Positions 53,984-64,000 of a stretch of DNA of 64,000 nucleotides are shown in pieces; the first letter of the stretch is position 1; every line of letters starts with the position of its first letter. Origin of the DNA: Pseudomonas baltica (GTDB taxonomy: Bacteria; Pseudomonadota; Gammaproteobacteria; Pseudomonadales; Pseudomonadaceae); contig NZ_JACMYH010000001.1 of the NCBI RefSeq assembly GCF_014235765.1, forward strand, positions 1,612,001-1,676,000. The letters are read 5' to 3'. The notes beneath the pieces are model-generated. The model saw only the letters and a program-made list of their open reading frames with translations, was not told where the DNA came from and made no database searches. A program made the position numbers and the translations under genes.

Positions 53984-55159
53984 ATGACTAACGATCGAGA
54001 CCATCGGATCGATTTCTATCGAGGTTTGGCGTTGATCTTCATCTTCTGGGATCACATACCGCAAAACCCACTGGCCAGCTTCACGCTGCGCAACTTCGGC
54101 TTCAGCGATGCGGCGGAGGTGTTCGTGTTTCTCGCCGGCTACGCAGCCGTGCTGGCCTACGGCAAGATCGCCCTGCGCGACGGCTACCTGGTCGCCACGG
54201 TGCGCATACTGCGCCGCGCCTGGGTGTTGTACGTGGTGCACATCTTCCTCCTGGCGGTGCTGATGGGCATCATTTTCGTTGCCAACAATCACGTCGAAAC
54301 GCGCGACATGATCCAGGAAATGAACCTCACCTATTTCGTCTCCAACCCGCAACAGGCCATGGTCGACGAACTGCTGCTGCGCTTCAAACCCAACCTGATG
54401 GACCCTTTGCCGCTGTACATCGTGTTGCTGCTCGGCCTGCCGATCGTCCTGCCACTGCTGATCAAGCGGCCAGCGCAGGCCATCGGCTTGTCGCTGGTGT
54501 TGTACCTGGCAGTGCAATGGCTGGGCTGGAACATCCCGGCGCACGACAACGGCCTGTGGTATTTCAACCCCTTGGCCTGGCAAGTGCTGTTCGTACTGGG
54601 TGGCGCCACGGCGCTGCATGCGGCACGCGCGCCAGTCGCGGTGGCACGCCCGTTGGGCCGCCAGCCGCTGTTTCTCGCGTGCGCCACACTGGTGACATTC
54701 AGCGCGCTGGTCGCCCTGGGCTGGCGCTGGCCGGTGCTGCACGAGGCGCTGGTGCCTGGCTGGTTTGGCGAACTGCTCTATCCCATCGACAAGACCAACC
54801 TCTCGCCGTCACGCCTTTTGCACTTCGTGGCCCTGGCCTACTGCGTGGCCAAGCTGATACCCCAGGGCGAGTGGGTGAATCATCTGCTGGCACGCAAGGT
54901 TGCGCTGATGGGACGTTATTCGCTCGAGGTCTTCTGCCTCAGCGTGGTGCTGGCACCGTTGGCCGACATGGCCAATGCCCTGGCCGACGACCAGCTAACG
55001 ATGCAGATCGCAAGTGCGCTGGTGGGCGCGGGCCTGATGCTGGCCCTGGCCGAATGGCTGGAACTGAACAAACGACTGGGCCGTCCGCGGCCAGAGTTGC
55101 CGAAGCTTGAGCTGGCGAAGTCCGAACGGCCTGTGGTCGCGCTGGGCAAAAGCCTCTGA
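53984..55159 (+). CDS. OpgC domain-containing inner-membrane acyltransferase
   Basis: 391 aa from ATG 53984 (MTNDRDHRIDFYRGLALIFIFW). About ten membrane helices are visible. RIDFYRGLALIFIFWDHIP and GFSDAAEVFVFLAGYAA match the OpgC family, which adds succinyl groups to osmoregulated periplasmic glucans. The preceding 251-bp gap has no gene. No opgG/opgH genes are near, so the acceptor is inferred from the family only. Confidence 0.87.
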   Translation: MTNDRDHRIDFYRGLALIFIFWDHIPQNPLASFTLRNFGFSDAAEVFVFLAGYAAVLAYGKIALRDGYLVATVRILRRAWVLYVVHIFLLAVLMGIIFVANNHVETRDMIQEMNLTYFVSNPQQAMVDELLLRFKPNLMDPLPLYIVLLLGLPIVLPLLIKRPAQAIGLSLVLYLAVQWLGWNIPAHDNGLWYFNPLAWQVLFVLGGATALHAARAPVAVARPLGRQPLFLACATLVTFSALVALGWRWPVLHEALVPGWFGELLYPIDKTNLSPSRLLHFVALAYCVAKLIPQGEWVNHLLARKVALMGRYSLEVFCLSVVLAPLADMANALADDQLTMQIASALVGAGLMLALAEWLELNKRLGRPRPELPKLELAKSERPVVALGKSL

Positions 55160-56218
55160 TCAGGCGTTACCGGCCAGCTTCAGGCGCGCGGCCTGGGTAA
55201 AGTCCAGCATGCGCTTGAGCGGCCGAATGGCCTGGGGAATCAGCGCCGCGTCCACGGTGATTTCGTTGCTGCCCGCGCGCAGGCATTCCAGCATGCGCTG
55301 CAGGGTGTTCATGGCCATCCACGGGCAATGCGCACAACTGCGACAGGCGGCACCGTTGCCGGCCGTAGGGGCCTCGATCAAGGTCTTGCCGGGAACTGCC
55401 TGCTGCATCTTGTAGAAGATACCGCGGTCGGTGGCCACGATCAGGGTCTGCTGCGGCAGTGTGCGGGCCGCGGCAATCAATTGGCTGGTCGAACCCACGG
55501 CGTCCGCCAGAGCGATCACTTCGGCCGGCGACTCGGGATGCACCAGAATCGCGGCGTCGGGGTACAACGCCCGCATGTCGGCCAACTGCCGCGCCTTGAA
55601 CTCCTCGTGAACGATGCAGGCACCGTCCCACATCAACATGTCCGCGCCGGTGTGGGTCTGGATATAGTTACCCAAGTGCTTGTCGGGCGCCCAGATGATC
55701 TTCTCGCCGTTGTCCATCAGGCTTTCGACGATCTCCAGCGCGCAACTCGACGTCACGACCCAATCGGCACGGGCTTTCACCGCAGCCGAAGTATTGGCGT
55801 AAACCACCACGGTGCGTTCGGGATGCTGGTCGCAGAAGGCCGAGAACGCGTCCACCGGGCAACCCAGGTCCAGCGAACAGGTTGCCTCCAGGGTGGGCAT
55901 CAGCACACGCTTTTCCGGATTGAGAATCTTCGCCGTTTCGCCCATGAACCTGACACCTGCCACCAGCACCGTTCGGGCCGGATGCTGATTGCCAAAGCGC
56001 GCCATCTCCAGCGAGTCGGAGACGCAGCCACCGGTTTCCTCGGCCAATGCCTGGATCACGGGATCGCAGTAGTAGTGGGCAACCAGAACCGCATCCTGAG
56101 CCTTGAGCTCGGCGGCGATGGCAGCACGATAGTCGGCTTCCTGTTCCGGTGTCAGAGGCCGGGGCTGCTTGGCATCCAGGTGAGCCTGGACCAGAAGGCG
56201 TTCGGATATCTGCGTCAT
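55160..56218 (-). CDS. nadA: quinolinate synthase NadA
   Basis: 352 aa. It condenses iminoaspartate with dihydroxyacetone phosphate to quinolinate in NAD synthesis, using a [4Fe-4S] cluster held by three cysteines, probably those in [19 protein letters not shown] and [13 protein letters not shown] (the last block offers several). [33 protein letters not shown] and AILVHPESP are strong family signatures. Its stop abuts the convergent opgC-like gene, with no space between. Confidence 0.95.
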   Translation of the reverse strand: MTQISERLLVQAHLDAKQPRPLTPEQEADYRAAIAAELKAQDAVLVAHYYCDPVIQALAEETGGCVSDSLEMARFGNQHPARTVLVAGVRFMGETAKILNPEKRVLMPTLEATCSLDLGCPVDAFSAFCDQHPERTVVVYANTSAAVKARADWVVTSSCALEIVESLMDNGEKIIWAPDKHLGNYIQTHTGADMLMWDGACIVHEEFKARQLADMRALYPDAAILVHPESPAEVIALADAVGSTSQLIAAARTLPQQTLIVATDRGIFYKMQQAVPGKTLIEAPTAGNGAACRSCAHCPWMAMNTLQRMLECLRAGSNEITVDAALIPQAIRPLKRMLDFTQAARLKLAGNA

Positions 56219-56398
56219 GGGGCAAGACCTGCGGGCGCTGATGCGCGAGAGTCGAGTATAGGCCGGGCCGACAAGGCCTGGGAGTATATGCCCTGGCTTT
56301 CGTGAGGCTTTTGAGGGCTGGCGCAGGCTACAGAGAAACCAGCCGTTAGCAAAGCCTTATAGACGTGGCAGGCACCAGCGCCGAATCACGGGCATAAA

Positions 56399-56430
56399 AA
56401 AACCCGCAGCCTTTGCAAGCTGCGGGTTTC
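56399..56430 (-). terminator. Rho-independent terminator after tRNA-Lys
   Basis: The stem AAACCCGCAGC/GCTGCGGGTTT is followed on the minus strand by a T run. It starts about 5 bases after the tRNA-Lys 3' end and separates it from nadA. The 216-bp gap between nadA and the tRNA holds no other gene. Confidence 0.92.
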
Positions 56431-56434
56431 GAAA

Positions 56435-56510
56435 TGGTGGGTCGTGTGGGATTCGAACCTACGACCAATTGGTTAAAAGCCAACTGCTCTACCAACTGAG
56501 CTAACGACCC
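56435..56510 (-). tRNA. tRNA-Lys (TTT)
   Basis: A 76-nt minus-strand tRNA beginning GGGTCGTTAGCTC and ending with encoded CCA. The anticodon loop CTTTTAA gives TTT. Confidence 0.97.
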
Positions 56511-56570
56511 GTTTCGTGGGGCGTATAATACCGAATTCTTTCGGTAATTCAACACCCTACGGAAAATAAA

Positions 56571-57257
56571 TCAAAAATAGCGTGTCGGATCGCTCACACC
56601 TGCCGCAGCGAAGCCCTCGGCACGCAGGCGGCAGCTGTCGCACTTGCCACAGGCCTGGCCCTGATCATCGGCCTGGTAGCACGACACTGTCAGGCCATAG
56701 TCCACACCCAGCGCCACGCCTGCCTTGACGATGTCAGCCTTGCTCATGTTCTGCAGCGGTGCCTGTATGGTGAAGCCATTGCCTTCCACTCCCGCCTTGG
56801 TGGCCAGGTTGGCCAGACGCTCGAAAGCCTCGATGAACTCAGGCCGACAATCCGGATAGCCCGAATAGTCCACCGCATTGACGCCAATGAAGATGTCGCG
56901 CGCTTCGAGCACCTCGGCCCAACCCAGGGCCAGAGAGAGAAACACCGTGTTGCGGGCCGGAACGTAGGTGACCGGGATGCCCTCACCCAAGGTCTCCGGC
57001 ACATCGATCGAGGTGTCGGTCAGTGCCGAGCCGCCCATGCCATCCAGGTCGAGCCCGATGACCTTGTGCTGTATCACGCCCAGGTCCCGCGCCACACGTG
57101 CCGCGGCATCGAGTTCGGCCCGATGGCGCTGGCCATAGTCGAAGCTCATGGTATAGCAGGCGTAGCCCTGGGCTTTGGCCATCGCCACGACAGTGGCGGA
57201 ATCCAGGCCGCCGGAAAGCAGAATGACTGCCTTTTTCTCGTGTTGGGTATGGTTCAT
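56571..57257 (-). CDS. queC: 7-cyano-7-deazaguanine synthase QueC
   Basis: 228 aa from [20 protein letters not shown]. The PP-loop SGGLDSAT activates the carboxylate with ATP. Four Cys near the C-terminus (SCYQ and CGKCDSC) bind zinc. It makes preQ0, the queuosine precursor. The start lies 2 bp after the queE stop, so the two pathway genes form an operon. Confidence 0.95.
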   Translation of the reverse strand: MNHTQHEKKAVILLSGGLDSATVVAMAKAQGYACYTMSFDYGQRHRAELDAAARVARDLGVIQHKVIGLDLDGMGGSALTDTSIDVPETLGEGIPVTYVPARNTVFLSLALGWAEVLEARDIFIGVNAVDYSGYPDCRPEFIEAFERLANLATKAGVEGNGFTIQAPLQNMSKADIVKAGVALGVDYGLTVSCYQADDQGQACGKCDSCRLRAEGFAAAGVSDPTRYF

Positions 57258-57258
57258 C

Positions 57259-57906
57259 TCAGCGCCCCGGCTCGTCGTTCCAAAGAAGTTTGTGCAGCTG
57301 CATCTGCAGGCGCACCGGCAGGTTGTCGGCCACGATCCAGTCGGCCAGATCGGTAGCGCGCAGTTGATCCTTGCTCGGCGAGAACAGCACTTCGCCGGCA
57401 CGACCGTCCAGCCCGTACTGAATCAGCTTGGACACGGCCCAGTCATAGTCCTCGCGCGAGCACAGGACGAACTTGACCTGGTCGTTGCGGGTCAGCAGCT
57501 CGATGTTCTCGTAACGGTTGCGATGGACTTCGAGAGAACCCGGCGTCTTCAAGTCGAGCACGCGACTGACGCGGGTGTCGACCGCGCTGATATCGAGTGC
57601 GCCGCTGGTTTCCACGGAAACTTCATAGCCGGCATCGCAGAGCCGCTGCATCAACGGGATGGCATTGGGCTGAGCCAATGGCTCGCCTCCGGTAACGCAT
57701 ACATAGCGAGGCTTGTAGCTGGCCACCTGTTCCATGAGCGAATCGAGCGTGCGCTGGGTTCCCCCGCTGAACGCATACGCGCTGTCGCAATATTGGCAGC
57801 GCAAGGGGCAACCGGTCAGGCGTACGAAAACCGTGGGCAAGCCGGCGGTCCGCGTCTCACCCTGCAACGAGTAGAAGACTTCGGTAATACGTAGTGTGTC
57901 TTGCAT
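57259..57906 (-). CDS. queE: 7-carboxy-7-deazaguanine synthase QueE
   Basis: 215 aa from [18 protein letters not shown]; an ATG three codons upstream is possible but non-family. Radical SAM cluster motif CPLRCQYC (CxxxCxxC) and CVTGGEPL are present. It contracts carboxytetrahydropterin to 7-carboxy-7-deazaguanine, the step before QueC. Confidence 0.95.
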   Translation of the reverse strand: MQDTLRITEVFYSLQGETRTAGLPTVFVRLTGCPLRCQYCDSAYAFSGGTQRTLDSLMEQVASYKPRYVCVTGGEPLAQPNAIPLMQRLCDAGYEVSVETSGALDISAVDTRVSRVLDLKTPGSLEVHRNRYENIELLTRNDQVKFVLCSREDYDWAVSKLIQYGLDGRAGEVLFSPSKDQLRATDLADWIVADNLPVRLQMQLHKLLWNDEPGR

Positions 57907-58022
57907 AGGGTCCACGGGCGTGACAGCGAAACAGGCTGACCGCCTCCGTTGGGCACTTCAGGCGGCCCGCGATCGCGCGGCCTCAGGAAGCGTGTTCATA
58001 AAATGGCGGCAAATTCTAACGA

Positions 58023-58047
58023 AAAAACCCGCGACAGGCGCGGGTTT
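58023..58047 (-). terminator. Rho-independent terminator of the tol-pal-cpoB operon
   Basis: The stem AAACCCGCG/CGCGGGTTT has a short loop and a T run on the minus strand. It lies about 20 bases after the cpoB stop. Confidence 0.88.
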
Positions 58048-58068
58048 CTTCGAATCACATGGCAGGCT

Positions 58069-58905
58069 TCACAATCTTTGCAGGTCTTTCTGCGCCAACT
58101 GCGCAGCGGACGTGCCCGGATATTGGGTCACAACCTGCTGCAGAATGCCTTTGACTCGGTCGGTATGGCCCAAGCGGCGCTCGACGTCGGCCAGCTTGTA
58201 GAGCGAATCCGGCACCTTGTTGTGCTTGGGATAGAGCTGGCTGACCTTGGCGAAAGCCTGGCCTGCGCCCTGCAGGTCACCCTTGGCAAGGTTGACCTCG
58301 CCCAGCCAGTATTGGGCATTGCCCGCATACTGGCTGTTCGGGTATTTGCGCAGGAACGCGGCGAAGGCCTGGCTGGCCTTGTCGAAATCCTTGGCCTTGA
58401 TCAGGTCGAAGGCTGCATCGTAATACAGCTTCTCCTTGGCCGGATCGCCAGGCTCTGCGCCTGCGGACGACTGGCCGGCAGCCGATGAAGCACCAGCGCC
58501 GCTAGACGCGCCGCTGGCTGAAGAATTATCCGGTTGGGCACTGGGTGCAGGTGCAACCCCCGAGCCAATCCGACGATCGAGTTCCTGATACCGCTCGAGC
58601 CCTTCCTGTTTCAGGCGCTGGATATCGTTCTGCTGGACTTCGACCTGACCTCGCAGACGTGCGATGTCTTCCTGCATTTGCTGCAGTTGCATGAACAGCT
58701 CGCCCTGAGCCGAGACAGGCGCTTGCGCGACTGTCCCGGCCGAGGCGCCGTTCGTACCGTAACCTGAGGGCGGATAGCTGCCACCAACGGCGCCACTGTT
58801 ACCGTAGCCTCCATTGTTGTTGCTATCGACCACAGGCACCGCGCCCCAAGCCATCACAGGCAGGGCGAAAGCCAGAACAGTTACAGCACGACGGCACGTT
58901 CGCAT
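58069..58905 (-). CDS. cpoB: cell division coordinator CpoB (YbgF)
   Basis: 278 aa. Signal peptide MRTCRRAVTVLAFALPVMAWG, then a Gly/Ser/Asn-rich stretch. A trimerising coiled coil follows (FMQLQQMQEDIARLRGQVEVQQ, about 68-110), then a Ser/Ala linker and three TPR repeats (from about 155, YYDAAFDLIKAKDFDKASQA). It is periplasmic and links Tol-Pal to peptidoglycan synthesis at division. The gene begins 6 bp after pal. Confidence 0.94.
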   Translation of the reverse strand: MRTCRRAVTVLAFALPVMAWGAVPVVDSNNNGGYGNSGAVGGSYPPSGYGTNGASAGTVAQAPVSAQGELFMQLQQMQEDIARLRGQVEVQQNDIQRLKQEGLERYQELDRRIGSGVAPAPSAQPDNSSASGASSGAGASSAAGQSSAGAEPGDPAKEKLYYDAAFDLIKAKDFDKASQAFAAFLRKYPNSQYAGNAQYWLGEVNLAKGDLQGAGQAFAKVSQLYPKHNKVPDSLYKLADVERRLGHTDRVKGILQQVVTQYPGTSAAQLAQKDLQRL

Positions 58906-58911
58906 GACGAA

Positions 58912-59415
58912 TTACTTACGCAGTTCGACGCGACGGTTCTGAGCCCACGACTGCTCGTCGTTGCCAGTAGCCACTGGACGCTCTTCACCGTAGGAAACCA
59001 GTTCCAGCTGGGCTGGCGAAACGCCTTGCAGTACCAGGTAACGCTGAACGGCCTTGGCACGACGCTCGCCCAGTGCCAGGTTGTACTCGCGAGTACCGCG
59101 CTCGTCGGTGTTACCTTCCAGGACGACGCGAGCGCCGTTGGCTTTCAGGTCCTTGGCGTGAACGTCCAGAGCGCGCATGGCTTCTGGCTTCAGGTCCGAG
59201 CTGTCGTATTCGAAGTAGAACGTGGTGATAGCGCGCAGAGCAGCTTCTTCGCTCAGGGAACCGTCAACGGCACCGGTGTTTGCGCCGTAACCAGCGTTAG
59301 GGTCGACAGCAGCGCCGCCTTGACCAGCATCTTCGCCGCCTTTGGACGAGCAACCTACAGCTACGGACAAGGCCAGGGCCAGCGCAGCGAACTTACCAAA
59401 CTTCAGCATTTCCAT
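58912..59415 (-). CDS. pal: peptidoglycan-associated lipoprotein Pal
   Basis: 167 aa from [16 protein letters not shown] with TAGGAG upstream. The lipobox VAVGC makes Cys22 the lipidated residue, placing it in the outer membrane. The OmpA-like C-terminal domain has [20 protein letters not shown], which binds diaminopimelate. It interacts with TolB and peptidoglycan. Confidence 0.96.
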   Translation of the reverse strand: MEMLKFGKFAALALALSVAVGCSSKGGEDAGQGGAAVDPNAGYGANTGAVDGSLSEEAALRAITTFYFEYDSSDLKPEAMRALDVHAKDLKANGARVVLEGNTDERGTREYNLALGERRAKAVQRYLVLQGVSPAQLELVSYGEERPVATGNDEQSWAQNRRVELRK

Positions 59416-59467
59416 CGTGAAACTCCTAATGAACCCCAATGTGTTAAGTACAACGTATTACGCCGCG

Positions 59468-60772
59468 TCAGTTCAGGTAAGGGGACCAGGACGGTTCTCT
59501 GACTTCGCCTTGAGCGGTAGGAAGCGGGAGCCTCACGCGGCCGTTTAGCGACACGAGCATCAAGACTCCCCGGCCCTGCTGGCGGGTGGCGTAGATTACC
59601 ATGGTGCCGTTGGGCGCAACAGTAGGCGACTCATCAAGAGTTGAATCTGTGAGGATCTTTACGCTTCCGCGCTCCAGGTCCTGCGCCGCCACCTTGAAAT
59701 TGGTGAAACCATCTTGCCGATGGATCATTACGAGGGTCTTTTCGTCAGCCGAAAGTTTCGGGTTGGCATTGTAGTTGCCCACGAACGTCACACGCTCGGC
59801 ATTGGCGCCACCGGATGTGCTGGTCTTGTAGATCTGTGGCTTGCCGCCACGGTCCGACGTGAAGTACAGGGTCGAACCGTCCTTGCCCCAGAAGGGTTCG
59901 GTGTCGATGGCCGGGCTGTTGGTCACGCGGGTCAGCGCGCGCGAGGCCAGGTTCATCACGTAGATCTCCGGGTTGCCGTCCTTGGACAGCACCAGCGCCA
60001 GGCGATTGCCGTCCGGCGAGAACGCCGGTGCACCGTTGAGGCCTTCGAAGTTGGTCAACTGCTCGCGGCGACCGGTGTCGACGTTCTGCAGGAAGATCCG
60101 CGGACGACGCTGTTCGAACGATACATAGGCAATGTTGCGGCCGTTGGGCGAGTAGCGTGGCGACAGGATCGGCTCGCGCGACTGCAACAGGGTCACCGCA
60201 CGTGCGCCGTCGTAGTCCGAACGCTGCAGGGTGTAACGGGTGGCATTGGTGCCGGCCCGTTCGGCGGTCACGTAGAGCATGCGCGTGGAGAACGCACCCT
60301 TGATCCCGGTCAGCTTCTCGAACGACTGATCGGAGATGAAGTGGGCCATGTCACGCAGCTGGTCGGTAGTGCCCGAGACGCTGCCGGTCAACACCTGTTG
60401 CTGGGTGTTGACGTTCAGCAGCGCGTATTGCACCTGCAAGCGGCCGCCGGCCGGCGTGATGCTGCCTACCATGACGTACTGGGCACCCAGCGCCTGCCAG
60501 TCGCGGTAGATGACTTCGCTGGCCTGGGAAGGCTGGCTGATCATGTTCTGCGGTGGAATGGGTGCGTAGTAGCCCGAGTTGCGCAGGTCGTTGCCGACGA
60601 TCTCGGCAATGTTGTCAGGCAACACGCTGCCGCCCTGGAAACCGAACGGCACGACGGCAATCGGCGTGGCACGGTCGGCACCGCTGGTGACCAGAATGTT
60701 CTTTTCGTCCGCAGAGGCCATGCCGGCTGCGCAGCAAAGGACGACGAGCAGTCCTCGAAGAAGGGTAATCAC
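59468..60772 (-). CDS. tolB: Tol-Pal system protein TolB
   Basis: 434 aa with a GTG start whose GTGA overlaps the tolA stop. The signal peptide ends near ASA-DEK. An N-terminal domain (to about 165) is followed by a six-bladed beta-propeller with repeats such as [31 protein letters not shown] and [14 protein letters not shown]. It is periplasmic and binds Pal and TolA. Confidence 0.96.
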   Translation of the reverse strand: MITLLRGLLVVLCCAAGMASADEKNILVTSGADRATPIAVVPFGFQGGSVLPDNIAEIVGNDLRNSGYYAPIPPQNMISQPSQASEVIYRDWQALGAQYVMVGSITPAGGRLQVQYALLNVNTQQQVLTGSVSGTTDQLRDMAHFISDQSFEKLTGIKGAFSTRMLYVTAERAGTNATRYTLQRSDYDGARAVTLLQSREPILSPRYSPNGRNIAYVSFEQRRPRIFLQNVDTGRREQLTNFEGLNGAPAFSPDGNRLALVLSKDGNPEIYVMNLASRALTRVTNSPAIDTEPFWGKDGSTLYFTSDRGGKPQIYKTSTSGGANAERVTFVGNYNANPKLSADEKTLVMIHRQDGFTNFKVAAQDLERGSVKILTDSTLDESPTVAPNGTMVIYATRQQGRGVLMLVSLNGRVRLPLPTAQGEVREPSWSPYLN

Positions 60773-61866
60773 AAGGCAAGATCCTCAGGTGTAAATGTCA
60801 TCTTGAAGGAACGATAGGGGTTGAAGTCAGCTGGTTTCAAACCCTGCATTTCCGTTAAACGGCCAATGTTCTTGACCGCAGCAACCGCCGAACTGTCGAA
60901 GGGACCATCGCCACTGGAGCGTGAGACGCTGACATTGGTGACGGTGCCATCGGGCAACATGTTGATCTGCAATACCACGGTCATGTTCTTGCGTGCCGAA
61001 GGCGGTCGCGCCCATCCTTCGGCTGCTCGCGAGCGGATCAGATCGTCGAAGTTGCCCGCGACCTCATCACCCTGCTCGTCGGCGAGCGCCTGCTGGCGTT
61101 CAGGCTTGTCGGAAAGCAGATCGGCCAATGCCTGCGCCTTCTTGTCCTCCGCTGCCTTGCGAGCTGCGTCCTGAGCCTTCTTCTTCGCGGCATCGGCCGC
61201 AGCCTTCTTCTTCGCGTCCTCGGCGGCCTTCTTCTTCGCGTCCTCGGCCGCGGTGGCCTTCTTGGCGTCGTCTTCGGCTTTCTTCTTCGCGTCTTCGGCG
61301 GCCTTTTTCTTGGCGTCCTCGGCAGCCTTCTTCTTGGCGTCCTCGGCTGCCTCCTTCTTCGCCTCTTCCTGCTCGGCCTTCTTCTTGGCGATGTCGGCCA
61401 GCTCGCTCTTCTTGGCTTCGGCCGCTTTTTCAGCGGCTTCGGCCTTGGCCGCCTCAGCCTTGGCCGCTGCTGCAGAGGCGGCTTCCGCCTTGGCGGCAGC
61501 ATCGGACTTCTTGGCTTCGTCGGCCTTCTTCGCCGCTTCGGCCTTTTGAGCGGTTTCCTCTTTCTTTTGTTCCGCGGCCTTGATGGCTTCCTGCTCCAGC
61601 TTCTTGGTCTCCATCTGCTCGACTTCGGTCTGCCGCGCAGCAGACTTCTTCGCCTCGCCCGCCAGTTTCTGGTTGGTCTGGGTGGTGGCCTGGCTCTTGG
61701 ACTTGAGCTGATAGAGCGTAGCCTGCACGATGGGTCGCGCTTCAGGCAGTTCGGGCGTCATGGCGAAACTGACGAACAGCATCCCGAAGATCAGCACGTG
61801 CAGGGCTACCGCCCAGACCGTGGGCCAGAAGAAGCTTTCCGAGGCTGAATGCTCTCGCTTTCGCAT
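60769..61866 (-). CDS. tolA: Tol-Pal system inner-membrane protein TolA
   Basis: 365 aa. One membrane helix (about 17-36) is followed by a very long Ala/Lys/Glu-rich helix (about 60-265) with near-identical AKKKAAED units, and a C-terminal globular domain ([20 protein letters not shown]) that contacts TolB and Pal. It transmits the energy of TolQR across the periplasm. The start abuts the tolR stop. Confidence 0.95.
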   Translation of the reverse strand: MRKREHSASESFFWPTVWAVALHVLIFGMLFVSFAMTPELPEARPIVQATLYQLKSKSQATTQTNQKLAGEAKKSAARQTEVEQMETKKLEQEAIKAAEQKKEETAQKAEAAKKADEAKKSDAAAKAEAASAAAAKAEAAKAEAAEKAAEAKKSELADIAKKKAEQEEAKKEAAEDAKKKAAEDAKKKAAEDAKKKAEDDAKKATAAEDAKKKAAEDAKKKAAADAAKKKAQDAARKAAEDKKAQALADLLSDKPERQQALADEQGDEVAGNFDDLIRSRAAEGWARPPSARKNMTVVLQINMLPDGTVTNVSVSRSSGDGPFDSSAVAAVKNIGRLTEMQGLKPADFNPYRSFKMTFTPEDLAL

Positions 61867-62321
61867 CAGGGGGCCTCGGTAATCAAGCCAACGTTACCGA
61901 CACCTGCCTGCTGCAAACCACCCATGGCGCCCATGACAGCCCCGTAATCCACGGTCTTGTCACCGCGAATGAAGACCTGGGTCTTCTTGCCGCTGGCATT
62001 GCCCTGGTTGATGATCGCGGTGGCGGCCTGGGTCATCTGCGCCAGCGTCATTGCCTTGTCCTGCTGCTTTTCAGTGTCTACTTCCTTGCCGACGTTCCAG
62101 TAGTAGGTCTTGTCGGCCTTGATGGAAATGGTGAGCACCTGAGTGTTGTTGTCCTGCGGCAACGCTTCGCTGGAAACCTTGGGCAGATCGACCTTCACAC
62201 CTTGGTTGATCATCGGAGCGGTGACCATGAAGATGACCAGCAGTACCAACATCACGTCGATGTAGGGCACCACGTTCATCTCGGCGACCGGCTTGCGTTT
62301 TGGGCGACGACCTCGAGTCAT
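61866..62321 (-). CDS. tolR: Tol-Pal system protein TolR
   Basis: 151 aa from ATG 62321 (MTRGRRPKRKPVAEMN) with AGGGATAACCC before it. A GTG at 62339, overlapping the tolQ stop as GTGA, would give 157 aa. One membrane helix (YIDVMLVLLVIFMVTAPM) holds the Asp of the proton channel. With TolQ it uses proton-motive force to drive TolA. Confidence 0.95.
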   Translation of the reverse strand: MTRGRRPKRKPVAEMNVVPYIDVMLVLLVIFMVTAPMINQGVKVDLPKVSSEALPQDNNTQVLTISIKADKTYYWNVGKEVDTEKQQDKAMTLAQMTQAATAIINQGNASGKKTQVFIRGDKTVDYGAVMGAMGGLQQAGVGNVGLITEAP

Positions 62322-62335
62322 TGGGTTATCCCTGC

Positions 62336-63031
62336 TCACTCTTCGCTGGTGTGCACTTTACGGTGCAGGATGGCCTGGAACTCGTCAGCGAACGTGTAGT
62401 AGCGGTTGATCAGGGTTTCGCTGCGAGCAGCGAAACGGTTGTAGGCGATGACCGCCGGAATCGCTGCGAACAGACCGATGGCCGTGGCAATCAGTGCTTC
62501 GGCAATACCTGGCGCAACGGTGGCCAGAGTCGCCTGCTGCGCCGAGGCCAGGCCGCGGAACGAGTTCATGATGCCCCATACGGTACCGAACAGACCCACG
62601 TAGGGGCTGGTGGAACCGACGGTTGCCAGGAATGGCAGACCCTGTTCGAGCTTCTCTTCCTCACGGGAAATCGCCACGCGCATGGCACGGCCCACGCCTT
62701 CCATCACGGCATCGGGATCGACGCCCTGCTGCTGGCGCAGGCGGGAAAACTCCTTGAAGCCAGCACGGAAAATCTGCTCGACACCCGAATCAGGGTCGGG
62801 ATTGCTGCCAGCCTGACGGTACAGCTTGGACAGGTCGATGCCCGACCAGAAGCGTTCCTCGAAGCTGTCCAGGGCACGACGACCGGCGCGCAGCATCGAA
62901 CTGCGCTGAAAGATCATGACCCACGAGGTGACCGAGGCGGCCACCAGAATAAGCATTACCAACTGCACCACGACACTGGCATTGCTGACCAAACTCCACA
63001 TGGAGGTATGGTCGACGACGTTAGCTTCCAC
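62336..63031 (-). CDS. tolQ: Tol-Pal system protein TolQ
   Basis: 231 aa inner-membrane MotA/TolQ/ExbB proton-channel protein with three helices: VVVQLVMLILVAASVTSWVMI near the N-terminus, then STSPYVGLFGTVWGIMNSF and EALIATAIGLFAAIPAVIAYN. The start is 2 bp after the ybgC stop. Confidence 0.96.
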   Translation of the reverse strand: MEANVVDHTSMWSLVSNASVVVQLVMLILVAASVTSWVMIFQRSSMLRAGRRALDSFEERFWSGIDLSKLYRQAGSNPDPDSGVEQIFRAGFKEFSRLRQQQGVDPDAVMEGVGRAMRVAISREEEKLEQGLPFLATVGSTSPYVGLFGTVWGIMNSFRGLASAQQATLATVAPGIAEALIATAIGLFAAIPAVIAYNRFAARSETLINRYYTFADEFQAILHRKVHTSEE

Positions 63032-63033
63032 GC

Positions 63034-63489
63034 TTAATCTCCTGCACTGGATTGTTTGCCCAGGCCGCCTGCGTCGGCAAAGGCCGTACGCAAGGCTGGG
63101 GGAATGGCCCGGGGTCTGAAGTTATCGGCGCGCACACAGGCCACCATGAACTGCCCTTCGCAGAGCAGCGTTGTATCTTTCACACGCCAGACCTGCTGTT
63201 TGAAACGCAGGCTGGCGCGATTCAATTCGGTTATTTCGGCGGTCACCGTCAGCTCGTCGTCCAACCGCGCCGGCGCATGGTAGCGCGCCTCTGCCGAATG
63301 CACGACGAACAGCAGGTTCTCACCTGCCAGCTGCGACTGGACGAAACCCAGCGCACGCAGGTGCTCGGTACGAGCCCGCTCCATGAATTTGAGGTAGTTG
63401 ACGTAATAGACGACGCCGCCGGCGTCGGTGTCTTCGTAATAGACCCGACACTGATGGGCGAACGCCTGAACCCCGTTTTGCGCGCGCAT
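63034..63489 (-). CDS. ybgC: tol-pal system-associated acyl-CoA thioesterase YbgC
   Basis: 151 aa hot-dog fold. [20 protein letters not shown] carries the catalytic Asp and the Tyr/Asn motif of 4-hydroxybenzoyl-CoA thioesterase-like YbgC proteins. It hydrolyses short acyl-CoA or acyl-ACP and is the usual first gene of tol-pal operons. A 140-bp gap separates it from ruvB upstream. Confidence 0.95.
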   Translation of the reverse strand: MRAQNGVQAFAHQCRVYYEDTDAGGVVYYVNYLKFMERARTEHLRALGFVQSQLAGENLLFVVHSAEARYHAPARLDDELTVTAEITELNRASLRFKQQVWRVKDTTLLCEGQFMVACVRADNFRPRAIPPALRTAFADAGGLGKQSSAGD

Positions 63490-63629
63490 ACTCTAGTGCT
63501 TACTCCTCAGGTTGCCAATCCGCCCGGGCAACTGTTTTTTCGTCGCGTGTGCAGGCAAGGGCCATGCAAAAGCCGTGTCAGCCCCTAGGACCACGGAAAG
63601 CCGAATTAGGTCGCTGTGCGAGGGGCCTT

Positions 63630-64000
63630 TCATGCGTCGATTTCTTCGGACATGGCATCGCTGCCCGGCATGTCGCCCAGCCGGTTGGGAATGTTCAGAC
63701 CGAAATGCAGGTAGGCGTGGCGCGTCACGACCCGGCCGCGCGGGGTACGCATGATGTAGCCCTGCTGAATGAGGTAAGGCTCCAGGACGTCCTCGATGGT
63801 GTGGCGCTCTTCGCTGATCGCTGCGGCGAGACTGTCGACACCCACCGGCCCACCGTCGAACTTCTCGATCATGGTCAGCAGCAGCCGGCGATCCTGGTGG
63901 TCGAAGCCGCGCTCGTCGACGTCGAGCATGTTCAGCGCCAGGTCGGCGATGGGCTTGGTGATGTGCCCCTTGCCACGCACCTGGGCGAAGTCGCGCACGC
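63630..64000 (-). CDS. ruvB: Holliday junction branch migration helicase RuvB, C-terminal part
   Basis: The last 123 codons are in the window; the gene continues past the right edge. [15 protein letters not shown], then [20 protein letters not shown] and [23 protein letters not shown], are the C-terminal domain and winged helix of RuvB. The ATPase core lies outside. ruvB just before ybgC-tol is the standard Pseudomonas order. Confidence 0.96.
   Translation of the reverse strand, partial: VRDFAQVRGKGHITKPIADLALNMLDVDERGFDHQDRRLLLTMIEKFDGGPVGVDSLAAAISEERHTIEDVLEPYLIQQGYIMRTPRGRVVTRHAYLHFGLNIPNRLGDMPGSDAMSEEIDA

Overview
The window is a contiguous chromosomal segment of a fluorescent Pseudomonas, most likely of the P. 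putida group. It is GC-rich and dense with genes. Many products read as Pseudomonas orthologues (SagS-type hybrid kinase, tol-pal operon, NAGGN osmolyte genes, a CsrA/RsmI-type regulator next to yheU, ActP with its DUF485 partner), and the intergenic REP/BIME repeats resemble those of P. putida. Species was not determined. I see no insertion sequence, prophage, integrase or CRISPR array.

Layout. 1-3083: end of an aromatic aminotransferase gene, tRNA-Asn, and a translationally coupled pair of a ligase-associated exonuclease and an ATP-dependent DNA ligase. 3340-7530: polar amino-acid ABC importer in the order binding protein, two permeases, an M14-like zinc hydrolase (AotO type), ATPase. 7702-12518: three-gene N-acetylglutaminylglutamine amide (NAGGN) osmolyte cluster. 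12631-17136: yheU, a csrA paralogue, ynfA, a 50-codon DUF3309 gene, actP/DUF485 and an orphan betaine/choline-type binding protein. 17291-22314: ABC-2 exporter pair, FadE and a small PA2817-like protein.

22500-40524 is the most distinctive part. It looks like an organosulfur scavenging locus: two sulfonate-type binding proteins, an acyl-CoA-dehydrogenase/DszC-like flavoprotein, a LysR regulator, a 3-mercaptopropionate-type thiol dioxygenase, a four-domain rhodanese, an adducin-type aldolase homologue, an SsuC/SsuB-type permease and ATPase, a complete peptide/nickel-type ABC importer, a DszA/NtaA-like flavin monooxygenase and a TauD-type dioxygenase. mntP, with a yybP-ykoY manganese riboswitch, sits inside it. 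Four promoters in this stretch share an AT-rich dyad related to TTCGCATATTANNNTATG, which may be the operator of the local LysR protein or of another sulfur regulator.

40674-64000 is core genome: a duplicated Glu-Gly tRNA cassette with a clear sigma70 promoter, a redox-repair neighbourhood (free-Met-sulfoxide reductase, SagS-like kinase, glutathione peroxidase, MsrB), alaA, htpX, full-length lhr, opgC, nadA, tRNA-Lys, queC/queE, and the tol-pal operon (ybgC-tolQRAB-pal-cpoB) with the end of ruvB at the right edge.

Start codons were chosen by eye from Shine-Dalgarno sequences, overlap with the upstream gene and remembered family N-termini. Gene names and comparisons with P. aeruginosa or P. 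putida are from memory; no database search was possible.
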